DNA from: Oscillospiraceae bacterium | GTDB lineage: Bacteria; Bacillota; Clostridia; Oscillospirales; Oscillospiraceae | Length of the DNA: 41,742 nt | Direction of reading: 5' to 3' | NCBI GenBank assembly: GCA_902765595.1 | Contig: CACXAQ010000023.1 | Location: forward strand, 1 to 41,742 | Shown: one piece after another, positions 25,779 to 34,507 of the stretch | Numbering within the stretch: position 1 is the stretch's first letter | How the letters are laid out: every line of letters begins with the position of its first letter | Position numbers and translations under genes: made by a program | The notes under the pieces: generated by a model | Databases searched by the model: none | The model's input: the letters and a program-made list of their open reading frames with translations, nothing else | What the model was told of the DNA's origin: nothing

Positions 25779-26978
25779 ATGAGAGACTTAAAGCATCTGC
25801 TCTATTTTGAAAACCTCCTGCAGGAAGCCAACAACGCGCTCATTGCCCAGGCCAAGGAGGAGGGCAAGGTCTGCGTCACCTACACCTGTGAGAACGTCCC
25901 CGAACCCCTGCTAAATCTGGATGGGGCCTTCTCCATCCGCCTGTTCGCCCCCCACACCGGCTCCATGGATATCGCCACTTACTACATGACGAACCTGCTG
26001 TGCGAGCCCAGCCGCGCCCTGCTGGAGCGGGCCATCGAGGGCGGCTTCAACTTCTCCGACTGCGTCATCACCCCCGACGGCTGCACCATGATGAACCGGG
26101 CCGTGGAGAACATGGAGCTGCTGCACACCATGGGGGAGGGCAACCCCAAGTTCTTCCATGAATACATGGAGATCGCCTTCAAAAACAGCGAGACGGACGT
26201 GAAGCTCTCGGTGCTGCAGTGCACCAACCACATCCTCAAGCCCCTGCATGAAAAGTACGGCATCGACATCTCCGACGCCGCCATCCGTGAGGCGGTGGAG
26301 CGGCACAACCGGATCTGCCGGGTGATCCGCGCCATCGGCGAGTACCGCAAGGGTGACAAGCCCCGAATCACCGGCTATGAATTCCATGTGCTGTGCCTGG
26401 CCACCTATGTCTGCCCCAAGCACCTGGTCCTGGACAAGCTGGAGGAGACCCTGGAGGAGCTGAAGACCCGCGAGCCCGACGACAAGCCCTGGCGCGCCAA
26501 GGTGCTGCTGGTGGGCTCCGAGGTGGACGATTCCGGCCTCATCAAGCTCATCGAGGAGCAGGGCGCCCTGGTCTGCTGCGACCGCTTCTGCTTCGGTTCC
26601 TTCCCCGGCCGCTGCGAGATCGTCCTGAACGACCAGGAGGACGCCCTGACCCAGGTCTGCCGCCATTACATCCAGCACTGCCAGTGCCCGCGCATGATGA
26701 GCATGGACAAGGTCTACGGCCGCAAGCAGTATGTGGCGGACCTGGCCAAGGAGTACGGCGCCGACGGCATTATCTACCAGCAGGTCAAGTTCTGCGACCC
26801 CTGGGCCTATGAGCGCACCCTGGGCTCGGCCATGCTGCAGCACGACTTCGGCTATCCGGTCCTTTCCGTTGACCGCCCGTACAACATCGCCTCCGCAGGC
26901 GGCCAGATGCGCACCCGTGTGCAGGCCTTCGTGGAGAGCATCGAGATCAAGAAGATCCAGAAAGGTGGGAAAGCATGA
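25779..26978 (+). CDS. 2-hydroxyacyl-CoA dehydratase / benzoyl-CoA reductase family subunit, HgdB/BcrC-like (module 1)
   Basis: This 399-residue subunit belongs to the family whose two-subunit enzymes carry a [4Fe-4S] cluster per subunit and perform radical dehydration or reduction of CoA esters. Three cysteines fit the cluster ligands: Cys37 in TYTCENVPEPLL, Cys102 in PDGCTMMNR and Cys339 in GIIYQQVKFCDPWAYE. The C-terminus GGQMRTRVQAFVES is the family's signature ending. Length is typical (about 370-430). AGAGGGA precedes the ATG. Its 3' end overlaps the partner gene by 4 bases. It is about half-identical by eye to the module-2 protein at 38113. The substrate cannot be inferred. Confidence 0.88.
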   Translation: MRDLKHLLYFENLLQEANNALIAQAKEEGKVCVTYTCENVPEPLLNLDGAFSIRLFAPHTGSMDIATYYMTNLLCEPSRALLERAIEGGFNFSDCVITPDGCTMMNRAVENMELLHTMGEGNPKFFHEYMEIAFKNSETDVKLSVLQCTNHILKPLHEKYGIDISDAAIREAVERHNRICRVIRAIGEYRKGDKPRITGYEFHVLCLATYVCPKHLVLDKLEETLEELKTREPDDKPWRAKVLLVGSEVDDSGLIKLIEEQGALVCCDRFCFGSFPGRCEIVLNDQEDALTQVCRHYIQHCQCPRMMSMDKVYGRKQYVADLAKEYGADGIIYQQVKFCDPWAYERTLGSAMLQHDFGYPVLSVDRPYNIASAGGQMRTRVQAFVESIEIKKIQKGGKA

Positions 26979-28461
26979 AGACGGTCGAGAAAGTGGTCAA
27001 TCCCGTCAAGCGCGCCGGCGAGCAGTCCCCCGGCAAGATCTATTCCGATAAGCTGAAGGTGCGCGCCCGCAGAGAGTGGCGCGGCGTGAAGGACACCTTC
27101 TATGATTACACCCGCTGGCTCTATCTGATGAGCGTGCTGGGCCGCTTCATCATCGTCCCCCGCAACGTGAAGGGCTTCTTCCGCTATCGCTGGATGATGA
27201 GCTATCTCTTCGTGCCCCACGGCATGGACAAGTTCACCGTGGGATTGCGGGATGAGGCGCTGCGCATCGCCCACACCTCCTTCAACTTCGTCATCGCCGA
27301 CGTGACCCAGGCCATCGCCAACTGCTTCCGGGGCGACCGCCGGGTGGGCAACGACAAGGCCTATTCCGACAAGTGCGTCATCACCGACGAGAACTCCATG
27401 GTCACCTTCATGATGGGCTTCGACAAGGAGAAGGTCCACACCATCCTGCGCGAAGTGCCCACCATGTTCGCCTCCAACATCTTCCACCAGTTCAACGTCA
27501 TGCACTATCTGGACACACCACCTGCGACGGCTCCCTCATGGGCAACGGCATCATCGCCAAGCGCCTGGAGCGGGAATACGGCATCCCCACCTTCCAGCTG
27601 GCCACGCCGCTGCGCCACAAGGAGCCGGACGTGCTGGACTATGCCGCCGATCAGATCAAGCAGGCCATCGCCTTTGTGGAGCAGCACACCGGCGAGAAGT
27701 GGGACTGGGACCGGTACTTTGCCGCCGCCAAGCGGGTCAACTACGCCACCAAGTGCCGCATCGCCCAGCTGGAGATCAACTCCACCCCCTATCCCCAGTT
27801 CTTCGGCGCCGCCTTCTCCCTGTATAACGACACCAACTACATGGGCAACTCCGGCCGCGACCCCAATTTCGTGGGCATCGACCGGAAGCTGCTGGAGCTG
27901 GCCGAGCAGGGCTACAAGGCCAAGCGCATGTATGCCAGGGAGTACCGCCACCGGGCCATCGTCTGGGGCGTGCAGCCCCAGTATGTCATCGACATGCTCT
28001 ACTGGATGGTCCAGTGCTGGGGCGTGATGCCGCTGGCCGACATGCTCTCCATCATCAACACCGACATGATCGCCGACGAGGACACCCCCGCCAACCGGGA
28101 GCAGGCCTATAAGGACATGGCCATGCTGAACATGGAGATGATCATGCGCAACCACACCCACGGTGGCTACAAGGTCCTTCTGAACGAGCTGTGGGAGCTG
28201 TGCGAGAAGATGAACGCCGACATCGTCATGATGTGGGAGCACATGTCCTGCAAGGCCCTCACCGGCATGCACGGCATGTTCGAGGAGCAGGCCCGCGAAC
28301 GGGGCATCCACATCATGTGGGTCTCCCACGACCTGTGCGATCCCCGCGTGTTCACCCGCAGCGCCATCCGCGACCAGGTGAGCAACTACATGCGCACCGT
28401 CATGCGCGAGGAGCCGCTGGATCCGTCCCTGGAGCATATCCCCGACGATGAGGCTTACTAA
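26975..28461 (+). CDS. Partner subunit of module 1, large 2-hydroxyacyl-CoA dehydratase-like protein, frame broken near 27515
   Basis: The partner of the preceding subunit would be about 530 residues once repaired. The first frame runs MKTVEKVVNPVK ... REWRGVKDTFYDYTR ... WMMSYLF to FNVMHYLDT. The second continues CDGSLMGNGIIAKRLEREYG to EEPLDPSLEHIPDDEAY at 28461. Comparison with the module-2 paralogue (YIDA ... CDAS) shows that about 38 codons are missing at the joint. Frame arithmetic requires a loss of 112 or 115 bases. The missing part includes the CPxC cysteines seen in the paralogue. The N-terminal 150 residues are not like HgdA and look specific to this subfamily. ATGA overlap with the upstream gene means coupled translation. 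Confidence 0.8.
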
Positions 28462-28476
28462 AAAAGGAGCGGCAAT

Positions 28477-28644
28477 ATGAAGAAATTGATGAAACTCCCC
28501 CTGATCCTGCTGGGGATCTGCCTGGGCTTCTTCGTGATCACCTTCACGGTCTATATCTTCAACCTGGACATGAAGGCGACCTCTCTGCTGGCGCCTCTGC
28601 TGGAGAAGTGGTACGACCATCTGGAGCACAACCAGTATCTTTGA
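28477..28644 (+). CDS. Small single-span membrane protein of module 1 (55 residues)
   Basis: It follows the partner subunit by 15 bases, with AAAAAGGAG upstream of the ATG. The protein opens MKKLMKLP, has one transmembrane helix (about residues 7-28, LILLGICLGFFVITFTVYIF) and a 27-residue tail with NLDMK, LAPLLEKWYDH and a His/Asn-rich end. The tail motif F-N-L-D-x-K-x(6)-L-x-P-L-L-E-K-x-Y-D is repeated in the module-2 small protein (40922-41140), at the same genomic position. I recognise no named family. Conservation of position and motif in both modules supports a real gene, possibly a membrane tether or electron-transfer scaffold for the dehydratase. That role is inference. Confidence 0.78.
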   Translation: MKKLMKLPLILLGICLGFFVITFTVYIFNLDMKATSLLAPLLEKWYDHLEHNQYL

Positions 28645-28646
28645 CA

Positions 28647-28691
28647 ACAGAAAGGCGCAGTCCTCTTGTCGAGGACTGCGCCTTTCTGTTT
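28647..28691 (+). terminator. Terminator of dehydratase module 1
   Basis: ACAGAAAGGCGCAGTCCTC (28647-28665) pairs without mismatch with GAGGACTGCGCCTTTCTGT (28671-28689) around TTGTC, a 19-bp perfect stem. It starts 3 bases after the small-protein stop, so the module ends here. A second small hairpin GGCGAAAAGC/GCTTTTCGCC follows at 28717-28742. Confidence 0.92.
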
Positions 28692-28780
28692 GAAGGGGGC
28701 ATACAGCCTGCTGCGCGGCGAAAAGCTTTTTCGCTTTTCGCCATCATGTAGTCATTATTCTGTTTGAAAGGAGAGAACGC

Positions 28781-29083
28781 ATGGGGAATCAAAAGCGCGT
28801 CGAACGCGTTGCCGGGATGGAGCGGGCCATGGACGCCGTCTCCGCCGCAACGGACACGCTGGAGCAGGCGCTCCGGCAGTGGGAAGGGGCGCAGCCGGAG
28901 CTGGAAGCGCTGCGGGCCTATTACGGCAGCCCCCAATGGCGGCGGGATCTTGATGCCGACGAGGCGGGAAAGCTCCCGCCGGAGCTGAAGCGGGGCGTCC
29001 TGTCCCAGGACGGGGTCTGGGAATTGCTGGACCGGGTCCGGGACCTGCGTCAGGAGCTGCGGCGCCTGGCGGAAAAAGAATGA
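28781..29083 (+). CDS. DUF4298 family protein
   Basis: This is a 100-residue, highly charged, mostly helical protein. RVERVAGMERAMDAV, LRAYYGSPQWRRDLDADEAG, LPPELKRGVLSQDGVWELL are the blocks I associate with DUF4298, a domain of unknown function in Firmicutes. No membrane segment or catalytic motif is seen. AAAGGAGAG lies 8 bases before the ATG. It stands alone between two terminators. Confidence 0.85.
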   Translation: MGNQKRVERVAGMERAMDAVSAATDTLEQALRQWEGAQPELEALRAYYGSPQWRRDLDADEAGKLPPELKRGVLSQDGVWELLDRVRDLRQELRRLAEKE

Positions 29084-29123
29084 AAAAGGACCGGCGTGAG
29101 GATGTTCTCACGCCGGTCCTTTT
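29084..29123. terminator. Bidirectional terminator between DUF4298 and pgi
   Basis: AAAAGGACCGGCGTGAG (29084-29100) and CTCACGCCGGTCCTTTT (29107-29123) form a perfect 17-bp stem with A and T runs on either side, suited to both convergent genes. Confidence 0.92.
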
Positions 29124-29131
29124 GATCGGCC

Positions 29132-30409
29132 TCAGACCGCGCCGGGCTTGCCCAGCATGCGGAACATGTTCTTCTTGTAGGCCTCCACGCCGGGCTGGTC
29201 AAAGGGATTGACGCCGGACATGTAGCCGGAGATGGCGCAGGCCACCTCAAAGAAGCAGACCAGGGCGGCAAAGCCCTCCTCATTGCGGGCGGGGGCCTCG
29301 ATCACCAGGTTGGGCACGCCCCCGGCCACATGGGCCTCCCGCACGGCGTCGGCCGCAATGCGGTTGATGTCGGACAGATCCTTGCCCACCAGGTAGTTGA
29401 GCCCGTCGGCGTTCTGCTCGTCATAGGGGAAGGGATATTCATTGCGGCTGCGGGAAAAGCGCACGATGGTCTCCATCATGTTCCGGGGACCGGCCTGGAT
29501 GAACTGACCCATGGAGTGCAGGTCCGCGGTGAATTCCACGCTGGCCGGGAAGATGCCCTTGCCGTCCTTGCCCTCGCTCTCGCCGAAGAGCTGCTTCCAC
29601 CACTCGCCCATGAAGCGGAAGCTGGGCTCATAGCAGCCCAGGATCTCGATGTCAAAGTTCTTGCCGTAAAGATGCTGCCGGGCGGCGGCATAACGCCAGG
29701 CGGGGTTCTCGGGGGAGCGCAGGTCCAGGGCGTTCAGCTCCGCGATGGCGGCGTCGATGACCAGGCGCACGTTGATGCCGGCCACGGCCATGGGCAGCAG
29801 GCCCACCGCGCTGAGCACGCTGAAGCGGCCGCCCACGTCGTCGGGCACCACAAAGCTCTCCCAGCCGTGGTCGTTGGCCAGGGACTTGAGAGCGCCGCGC
29901 TTTGCGTCGGTGGTGGCGAAGATGTGCTCGTCGGCCTTGTCGCCGTACTTCTTCTGCAGCAGCTCCCGGAAGATGCGGAAGGCGGCGGCGGGCTCCAGAG
30001 TGGTGCCGGACTTGGAGATCACGTTCACGTCAAAGTCCAGGTCGCCCAGCTGGGTCAGGGTGTCGCACAGCGCGTCGGCCGAGAGGGTGTTGCCCACGAA
30101 AAAGACCCGGGGGTCGTCCTTGCCGGGCACGGGCTTTAAGAGCTCGATGGCGCCGCGGGCGCCCAGATAGGACCCGCCGATGCCGATGACCACCAGGGCC
30201 TTGGAGCGGCTGCGGATGCGCTCGGCCGCGGCCACGATGCGGTCCAGCTCATTCTCCTTGATGTGCTGGGGAAGGCTGCCCCAGCCGGTGAAGTCGGCGC
30301 CCAGACCGGTGCCGCTGGAGAGCGTCTCGTGGGCCAGAGCGGCCAGCTTATAGTCAGGACCGGCGGCGGTAAAGAATTTCTTCGCGCCGGATAGATCAAC
30401 GTGTACCAT
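29132..30409 (-). CDS. pgi: Glucose-6-phosphate isomerase
   Basis: This 425-residue cytosolic glycolytic enzyme interconverts glucose-6-phosphate and fructose-6-phosphate. The SIS-domain phosphate-binding segments VIGIGGSYLGARGA (about residue 72) and VNVISKSGTTLEPAAAFRI (about 130), the catalytic glutamate region HSMGQFIQAG and the C-terminal REAHVAGGVPNLVIE are visible. It is on the short side of the Firmicutes form (about 430-450). ATG 30409 with AAGGAGG 4 bases upstream is preferred over 30427, which lies outside the Shine-Dalgarno window. Confidence 0.96.
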   Translation of the reverse strand: MVHVDLSGAKKFFTAAGPDYKLAALAHETLSSGTGLGADFTGWGSLPQHIKENELDRIVAAAERIRSRSKALVVIGIGGSYLGARGAIELLKPVPGKDDPRVFFVGNTLSADALCDTLTQLGDLDFDVNVISKSGTTLEPAAAFRIFRELLQKKYGDKADEHIFATTDAKRGALKSLANDHGWESFVVPDDVGGRFSVLSAVGLLPMAVAGINVRLVIDAAIAELNALDLRSPENPAWRYAAARQHLYGKNFDIEILGCYEPSFRFMGEWWKQLFGESEGKDGKGIFPASVEFTADLHSMGQFIQAGPRNMMETIVRFSRSRNEYPFPYDEQNADGLNYLVGKDLSDINRIAADAVREAHVAGGVPNLVIEAPARNEEGFAALVCFFEVACAISGYMSGVNPFDQPGVEAYKKNMFRMLGKPGAV

Positions 30410-30444
30410 GTTGCCTCCTTGATGCAAGAAAGATTTTCGGCAAC

Positions 30445-30472
30445 ATTATACCCTATTTTCCCGGGATTGCAA
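30445..30472 (-). promoter_or_regulatory. Sigma-A promoter of pgi
   Basis: On the minus strand, TTGCAA (30472-30467) and a perfect TATAAT (30450-30445) are separated by 16 bp, about 35 bases before the ATG. Confidence 0.82.
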
Positions 30473-30477
30473 GAGAA

Positions 30478-30508
30478 ACCGGTCCGCGTACCGAAAGGTG
30501 CGCAGACC
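30478..30508 (-). terminator. Weak terminator-like stem after dacF
   Basis: On the minus strand, GGTCTGCGCACC and GGTACGCGGACC pair imperfectly around TTTC just after the carboxypeptidase stop. A pyrimidine tract (GGTTTCTCTT) follows. The mismatches make it less certain than the others. Confidence 0.5.
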
Positions 30509-30515
30509 GCTTCCG

Positions 30516-31658
30516 TTACAGCCCGATCAGACTGCCCGCCAGCTTTTTGAAAAGGCCCCAGAAGCCGATGCGTGCCACGCTCGCTCCCGCCAGGATCGGC
30601 ACCTCCGCCACGGTCTCGCCCCCCAGCGTCACCGTCAGGGTGCCCACCTGCTGCCCCTTTGCCACCGGGGCGGAGAGCAGCTCCGGCAGGGACAGGGCGT
30701 ACTCCGCCGCGGCGCCGCCCTTGGGCACCAGGGCCCGGCTCTCTCCGCCGTAGGTCAGGGGGACGCAGGCCTGCTGCCCCATCTCCACCGGCAGCTCCGG
30801 CAGGTCCGCCTCCGGCCGCAGAGAGCAGAGGGAGAAGTTGGCAAAGGCATAGTTGAGGAGGGTGGTGGCGTCGGCGTTGCGGCTGTCGGCGGACTCTCCG
30901 TGCATGATGACCGCGATGAAGGCCACGCCCTCCCGCTCCGCCGTGGCGGCCAGACAGTACATGGCCTTGGAGGTGAAGCCGGTCTTGAGCCCGGTGCAGC
31001 CGGGATACCAGTACACCAGCTTGTTGGTGTTGGCCAGCTCGAAGCTCCCGCCCCGGATACTGTCCATCCAGATGGTGGTGTAGTCCTTGATGAGGGGGTG
31101 CTTCATCAGCTCCCGGGAGAGCAGGGCGACGTCCCTGGCGCTGGTATAGTGGTCCTCGTCGTCAAAGAGCCCCGTGCAGTTGGTAAAATGGGTGTTGACG
31201 AGGCCCAGCTCCTCCGCCCGGCGGTTCATCCGTTCCACGAAGAGCTCCTCCGTGCCGCTGAGATACTCGGCCATGGCCACGGCGCAGTCGTTGGCGGAGA
31301 CCACGGCGATGCATTTGAGCATTTCATCCACGCTCATCTGCTCGCCCTCCTCCAGATACACGCAGCTTCCCCCAAAGGAGGCGGCCCGCCGGCTGGCGGT
31401 CACCAGATCCTCCTTTCGGATCTTCCCGGCCTCCAGATCCTCCGTGATGAGCAGCAGGGTCATCACCTTGGTGACGCTGGCCGGCGTCATGCGCTCGTCC
31501 GCGTTTTTTTCGTACAGCACGGTCCCGGTCTCCTGCTCCATCAAAATGGCGGAGGGCGCTTCGATGGGCATGGCTCCGTCCCGCAGGGGCTCCCGCCCAA
31601 ACACGCGCCCCGGCAGCAGCGCGGCAAACAACAGCAGCATACAAAGCGTTCGTTTCAT
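30516..31658 (-). CDS. dacF: D-alanyl-D-alanine carboxypeptidase (DacF/PBP5 family)
   Basis: This 380-residue penicillin-binding protein trims pentapeptide side chains of peptidoglycan outside the membrane. A signal peptide (MKRTLCMLLLFAALLPGRVFG) is followed by the active-site SxxK in ASVTKVM, the SAND motif (SxN) and LKTGFTSKA (KTG). A C-terminal beta domain and an amphipathic terminal helix (IGFWGLFKKLAGSLIGL) would anchor it at the membrane surface. Spore-forming relatives use such enzymes in vegetative wall or cortex maturation; vegetative versus sporulation expression cannot be told from the promoter region. Confidence 0.93.
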   Translation of the reverse strand: MKRTLCMLLLFAALLPGRVFGREPLRDGAMPIEAPSAILMEQETGTVLYEKNADERMTPASVTKVMTLLLITEDLEAGKIRKEDLVTASRRAASFGGSCVYLEEGEQMSVDEMLKCIAVVSANDCAVAMAEYLSGTEELFVERMNRRAEELGLVNTHFTNCTGLFDDEDHYTSARDVALLSRELMKHPLIKDYTTIWMDSIRGGSFELANTNKLVYWYPGCTGLKTGFTSKAMYCLAATAEREGVAFIAVIMHGESADSRNADATTLLNYAFANFSLCSLRPEADLPELPVEMGQQACVPLTYGGESRALVPKGGAAAEYALSLPELLSAPVAKGQQVGTLTVTLGGETVAEVPILAGASVARIGFWGLFKKLAGSLIGL

Positions 31659-32067
31659 AGTCTCCTCCCGGTCTTCGGTTTTGTCACCAATTTATGCGCC
31701 GGGGCCGGGGAACATGAGCAGGCGGTGCGCTTCGACAGAGGTTGACAAAATTATTTATGCTTCGACAAAACAGCAGGAATGGGAAAGAGAAGGAGATGGG
31801 GAAAAAAGGGCGGGAATCCGGGGGTTTTAAACAGTTTCCACAGACTTTTCCACAAGGATCTTTCCCGCATTTTCGGAACTATTTGCCGAAAACAGTTTCC
31901 ATAACGGCAAAAAAGCGCCCATCGGAGAGAGCCCTTCCGCAGCCCGGGAACGGCGCGCGGGAGACCGGGAAGGAAAAATTCATAAATCCCGACTTGACGG
32001 GTGCCGGGGGCAATAGTAAAATATATTAAATATAAAGTGAGGCGCGCCTTTGTGAAGGAGGACGGAC
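31659..32067. other. Intergenic region rich in direct and inverted repeats
   Basis: No gene is seen in these 409 bases between divergent dacF and the permease gene. They contain GCTTCGACA twice (31729-31737 and 31759-31767), AAACAGTTTCCA twice (31829-31840 and 31890-31901, 61 bases apart), TTTTCCACA at 31846-31854 between them, and an inverted repeat TTTTCGG-N9-CCGAAAA (31870-31892). These are candidate regulator sites. The permease promoter lies at the right end. Confidence 0.5.
31994..32022 (+). promoter_or_regulatory. Sigma-A promoter of the AI-2E family permease gene
   Basis: TTGACG (31994-31999) and TAAAAT (32017-32022) are 17 bp apart. The ATG follows 45 bases downstream with AAGGAGG in between. 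Confidence 0.82.
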
Positions 32068-33357
32068 ATGAGACGGCAATTTCGCTGGGATAAAAAATAT
32101 CTCTATTGGGGGATCACGGCCTTTTGCGTGATCGCCTGCGCGATCCTGTTCTATATGGCGCTGCGTTTTCTGCCGGACCTGCGCAAGGCGATCGCGGACT
32201 TGTCCAGGATCCTCAGCCCCTTCATCTGGGGCTTTGTCATCACCTATCTGATCGCCCCGCTGATGAAGGTGCTGGAAAAGAAGGTCTTCGGCCCCTTCTG
32301 CCGCAGACTGTTCCGAAAGAATAAGAAGAGCGACGGGCGCAAGCTGGCCCGGGGCCTCTCGGTGGCGGTGGCGGAGCTGGTCCTGGTGGCGGTGCTGGTG
32401 GGCCTGGTCTCGCTGATCCTGCCGAACCTGGTGGCCAACATCATGAAGGTCATCGACAACCGGCAGATCTATTACGACGCCGTGACCAAGCTCATTGAGG
32501 ACTTCCAGATCTCCCACCCCCAGATCTACGACAATGTGGGCCAGACCCTCAACACCATCACCGGAGACATCAACTCCTGGGTAGAGCGGATGCTGCCCAA
32601 CGTGACCAACTATCTGGGCAGCTTTATGCAGAGCGCCTATGTGGTGGTGCGGGGCGTGTATAACCTGATCATCGGCATCGTGGTCTCCATCTACGTGCTG
32701 AGCGATCTGGAGCGCTTCACCGCCGCCCTCCGCCGCTGGATCTACAGCCTGTTCTCCCTGGAGACGGCGGAAAAGCTGCGGGAGGCCGTGGCCTTCACGG
32801 ACCGGACCTTCATGGGCTTCATCACCGGAAAGCTCCTGGATTCGGCCATCATCGGCCTGATCTGCTATATCGGCTGCGCGATCCTCCGCATCCCGGACGC
32901 GCTGCTGGTCAGCGCCATCGTCGGCATTACCAATATCATTCCCTTCTTCGGCCCCTTTATCGGCGCCGTGCCCTGCGCGTTCTTCATCCTGATGACCGAT
33001 CCCGTCAAGTGCCTGATCTTCATCGTCTTCGTCATCATCCTCCAGCAGATCGACGGCAATATCATCGGCCCGAAGATCTTGGGCAGCTCCATCGGCATCA
33101 CCGGCTTCTGGGTGCTCTTCGCCATCGTGGTGGGCGCCGGCCTCTTCGGCTTCGGCGGGATGCTGCTGGGCGTGCCGTTCTTCGTGGTGATCTATACCTT
33201 CGTCAACAGCCGGGTGGAGGCCAGATTAAAAAAGAGCGATCTCCCGGAGGAGACCGCTGCTTATCAGGATCTGGATCATATCGACCCGGTGACGCGCCAG
33301 CCGGTGAAAAAGGGCAGACCGGAGGAGAGCCCTGCCGGAGAGACACCTCAGGCGTGA
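32068..33357 (+). CDS. AI-2E family transporter (permease PerM/TqsA-like)
   Basis: This 429-residue polytopic membrane protein has seven to eight predicted helices. Landmarks are YWGITAFCVIACAILFYMA (first helix), the central amphipathic region with NVGQTLNTITGDINSWVERM, and the conserved C-terminal half IGLICYIGCAILRIPDALL ... GITNIIPFFGPFIGAVPCAF ... QQIDGNIIGPKILGSSIGI. Family members export varied small solutes or ions (some Na+/H+ antiport); the AI-2 name does not prove autoinducer transport. The C-terminal 60 residues are charged and cytosolic. Its 3' end overlaps the convergent desulfurase gene by 10 bases. Confidence 0.9.
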   Translation: MRRQFRWDKKYLYWGITAFCVIACAILFYMALRFLPDLRKAIADLSRILSPFIWGFVITYLIAPLMKVLEKKVFGPFCRRLFRKNKKSDGRKLARGLSVAVAELVLVAVLVGLVSLILPNLVANIMKVIDNRQIYYDAVTKLIEDFQISHPQIYDNVGQTLNTITGDINSWVERMLPNVTNYLGSFMQSAYVVVRGVYNLIIGIVVSIYVLSDLERFTAALRRWIYSLFSLETAEKLREAVAFTDRTFMGFITGKLLDSAIIGLICYIGCAILRIPDALLVSAIVGITNIIPFFGPFIGAVPCAFFILMTDPVKCLIFIVFVIILQQIDGNIIGPKILGSSIGITGFWVLFAIVVGAGLFGFGGMLLGVPFFVVIYTFVNSRVEARLKKSDLPEETAAYQDLDHIDPVTRQPVKKGRPEESPAGETPQA

Positions 33358-34478
33358 CGCAGACTCTCCCGGGCGTCCTTGAGCCCCCGGCACAGCGCGT
33401 CGATATCCTCCGGGCCGGTTTCCCGGGACAGGCCGATGCGGATGGCCCCGTCGATGGTCCTGGCATCCAGCCCGATCGCTTCCAGCACATGGCTCCGCCC
33501 GCCCTTTTTGCAGGCGGAGCTTTTTGATACATAGACTTCCCGGGCTTCCAGAAAGTTCATCAGCACCTCGCTGCGCCAGCCGGGCAGAGAGATGGAGAGG
33601 ATGTGGGGCGCGGCGGACTCCACCCAGCGCAGCTCCGGGATCTCCCGCTGCAGCCGGGCAAGGGCTTCCTCCTTCAGCGCGCGCATCCGGGCGATGTTCT
33701 CCGCCATCCCGGCCCTGCCCACCCGGCAGGCCTCGCCGAAGGCGGCGATCTGGGGCATGGCCTCGGTGCCGGCCCGGCGGCCGTCCTCCTGGCTGCCGCC
33801 CAGGATAAAGGGCTTGAGCCGCAGGCCGTTTCGGACGTAAAGGGCGCCCACGCCCTTGGGCGCGTGGATCTTGTGGCCGCTGACGCTGATGAGATCCGCC
33901 CCCAGGCTTTTGGCGGAGAAGGGGACCTTCAAAAAACCCTGGACCGCGTCGGTGTGCAGCAGGGCGGCGGAGCCAGCCTCCCTCAGGGCTTTGGCGATGG
34001 CGCCGATGTCCGTGACGCCGCCGGTCTCGTTGTTCACCAGCATCAGCGTCACCAGCACCGTGTCCTCCCGCAGGGCCTCCATCACGGCCTCCTTGGGGAT
34101 GGAGCCGTCGGCGGCGGGCCGCAGCCGGGTCACCTCAAAGCCCCGGCTCTCCAGCTCGTCCAGGCTCCTGCGCACCGCGTCGTGCTCCACCAGGGAGGAG
34201 ATCACGTGCTTTCCCCGGCGCTTCATGGCCTCCGCCCCGCCGAGAATGGCCCAGTTGTCGCTCTCGGAGCCGCAGGAGGTGAACACCAGCTCACCTGCCG
34301 CGCAGCCCAGGGCCTCGGCGGCCTGCTTCCGGCTCTTGTCCAGGAGCTTTTTGGCCTCCCGCCCCAGGGTATGGGTGGAACTGGGGTTTCCGTAGATATT
34401 CGTCATCGCCTCCAGGGCGGCCTGCGCCGCCTCCGGGCAGACCCGGGTGGTGGCGGAATTGTCCAGATAATGCTGCAT
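33348..34478 (-). CDS. Cysteine desulfurase (NifS/IscS-like)
   Basis: This 376-residue PLP enzyme mobilises sulfur from cysteine for Fe-S clusters or thiolated tRNA. YLDNSATTRVCPEA is the classic N-terminus. The histidine of SLVEHDAVRRS, HTDAVQGF and the PLP-lysine motif SVSGHKIHAPKGVGALY follow, with the persulfide-forming cysteine in VSKSSACKKG near residue 325. ATG 34478 is preferred over a TTG at 34496, because AGAGGGA lies 7 bases upstream of the ATG. It is divergent from mtaB, a sulfur-using tRNA methylthiotransferase, with only 29 bases between the two starts, which suggests a shared sulfur-transfer role. Confidence 0.93.
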   Translation of the reverse strand: MQHYLDNSATTRVCPEAAQAALEAMTNIYGNPSSTHTLGREAKKLLDKSRKQAAEALGCAAGELVFTSCGSESDNWAILGGAEAMKRRGKHVISSLVEHDAVRRSLDELESRGFEVTRLRPAADGSIPKEAVMEALREDTVLVTLMLVNNETGGVTDIGAIAKALREAGSAALLHTDAVQGFLKVPFSAKSLGADLISVSGHKIHAPKGVGALYVRNGLRLKPFILGGSQEDGRRAGTEAMPQIAAFGEACRVGRAGMAENIARMRALKEEALARLQREIPELRWVESAAPHILSISLPGWRSEVLMNFLEAREVYVSKSSACKKGGRSHVLEAIGLDARTIDGAIRIGLSRETGPEDIDALCRGLKDARESLRHA

Positions 34479-34507
34479 ATTCAGTCCCTCTCGCAAGGAG
34501 ATTTTTT

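Noticed and set aside
27373-28461. Independent gene starting at 27373
   Set aside because: The first part of the frame is an out-of-frame translation of the preceding gene; true homology begins only after the break near 27515.
31837-31854. DnaA boxes (TTTCCACA and TTTTCCACA) suggesting a replication origin
   Set aside because: Only two imperfect sites, no dnaA/dnaN neighbourhood and no AT-rich unwinding region.
31742-32029. A 95-codon plus-strand open frame with a TTG start
   Set aside because: No ribosome binding site, low-complexity translation, and it overlaps the permease promoter and the repeat-rich regulatory region.
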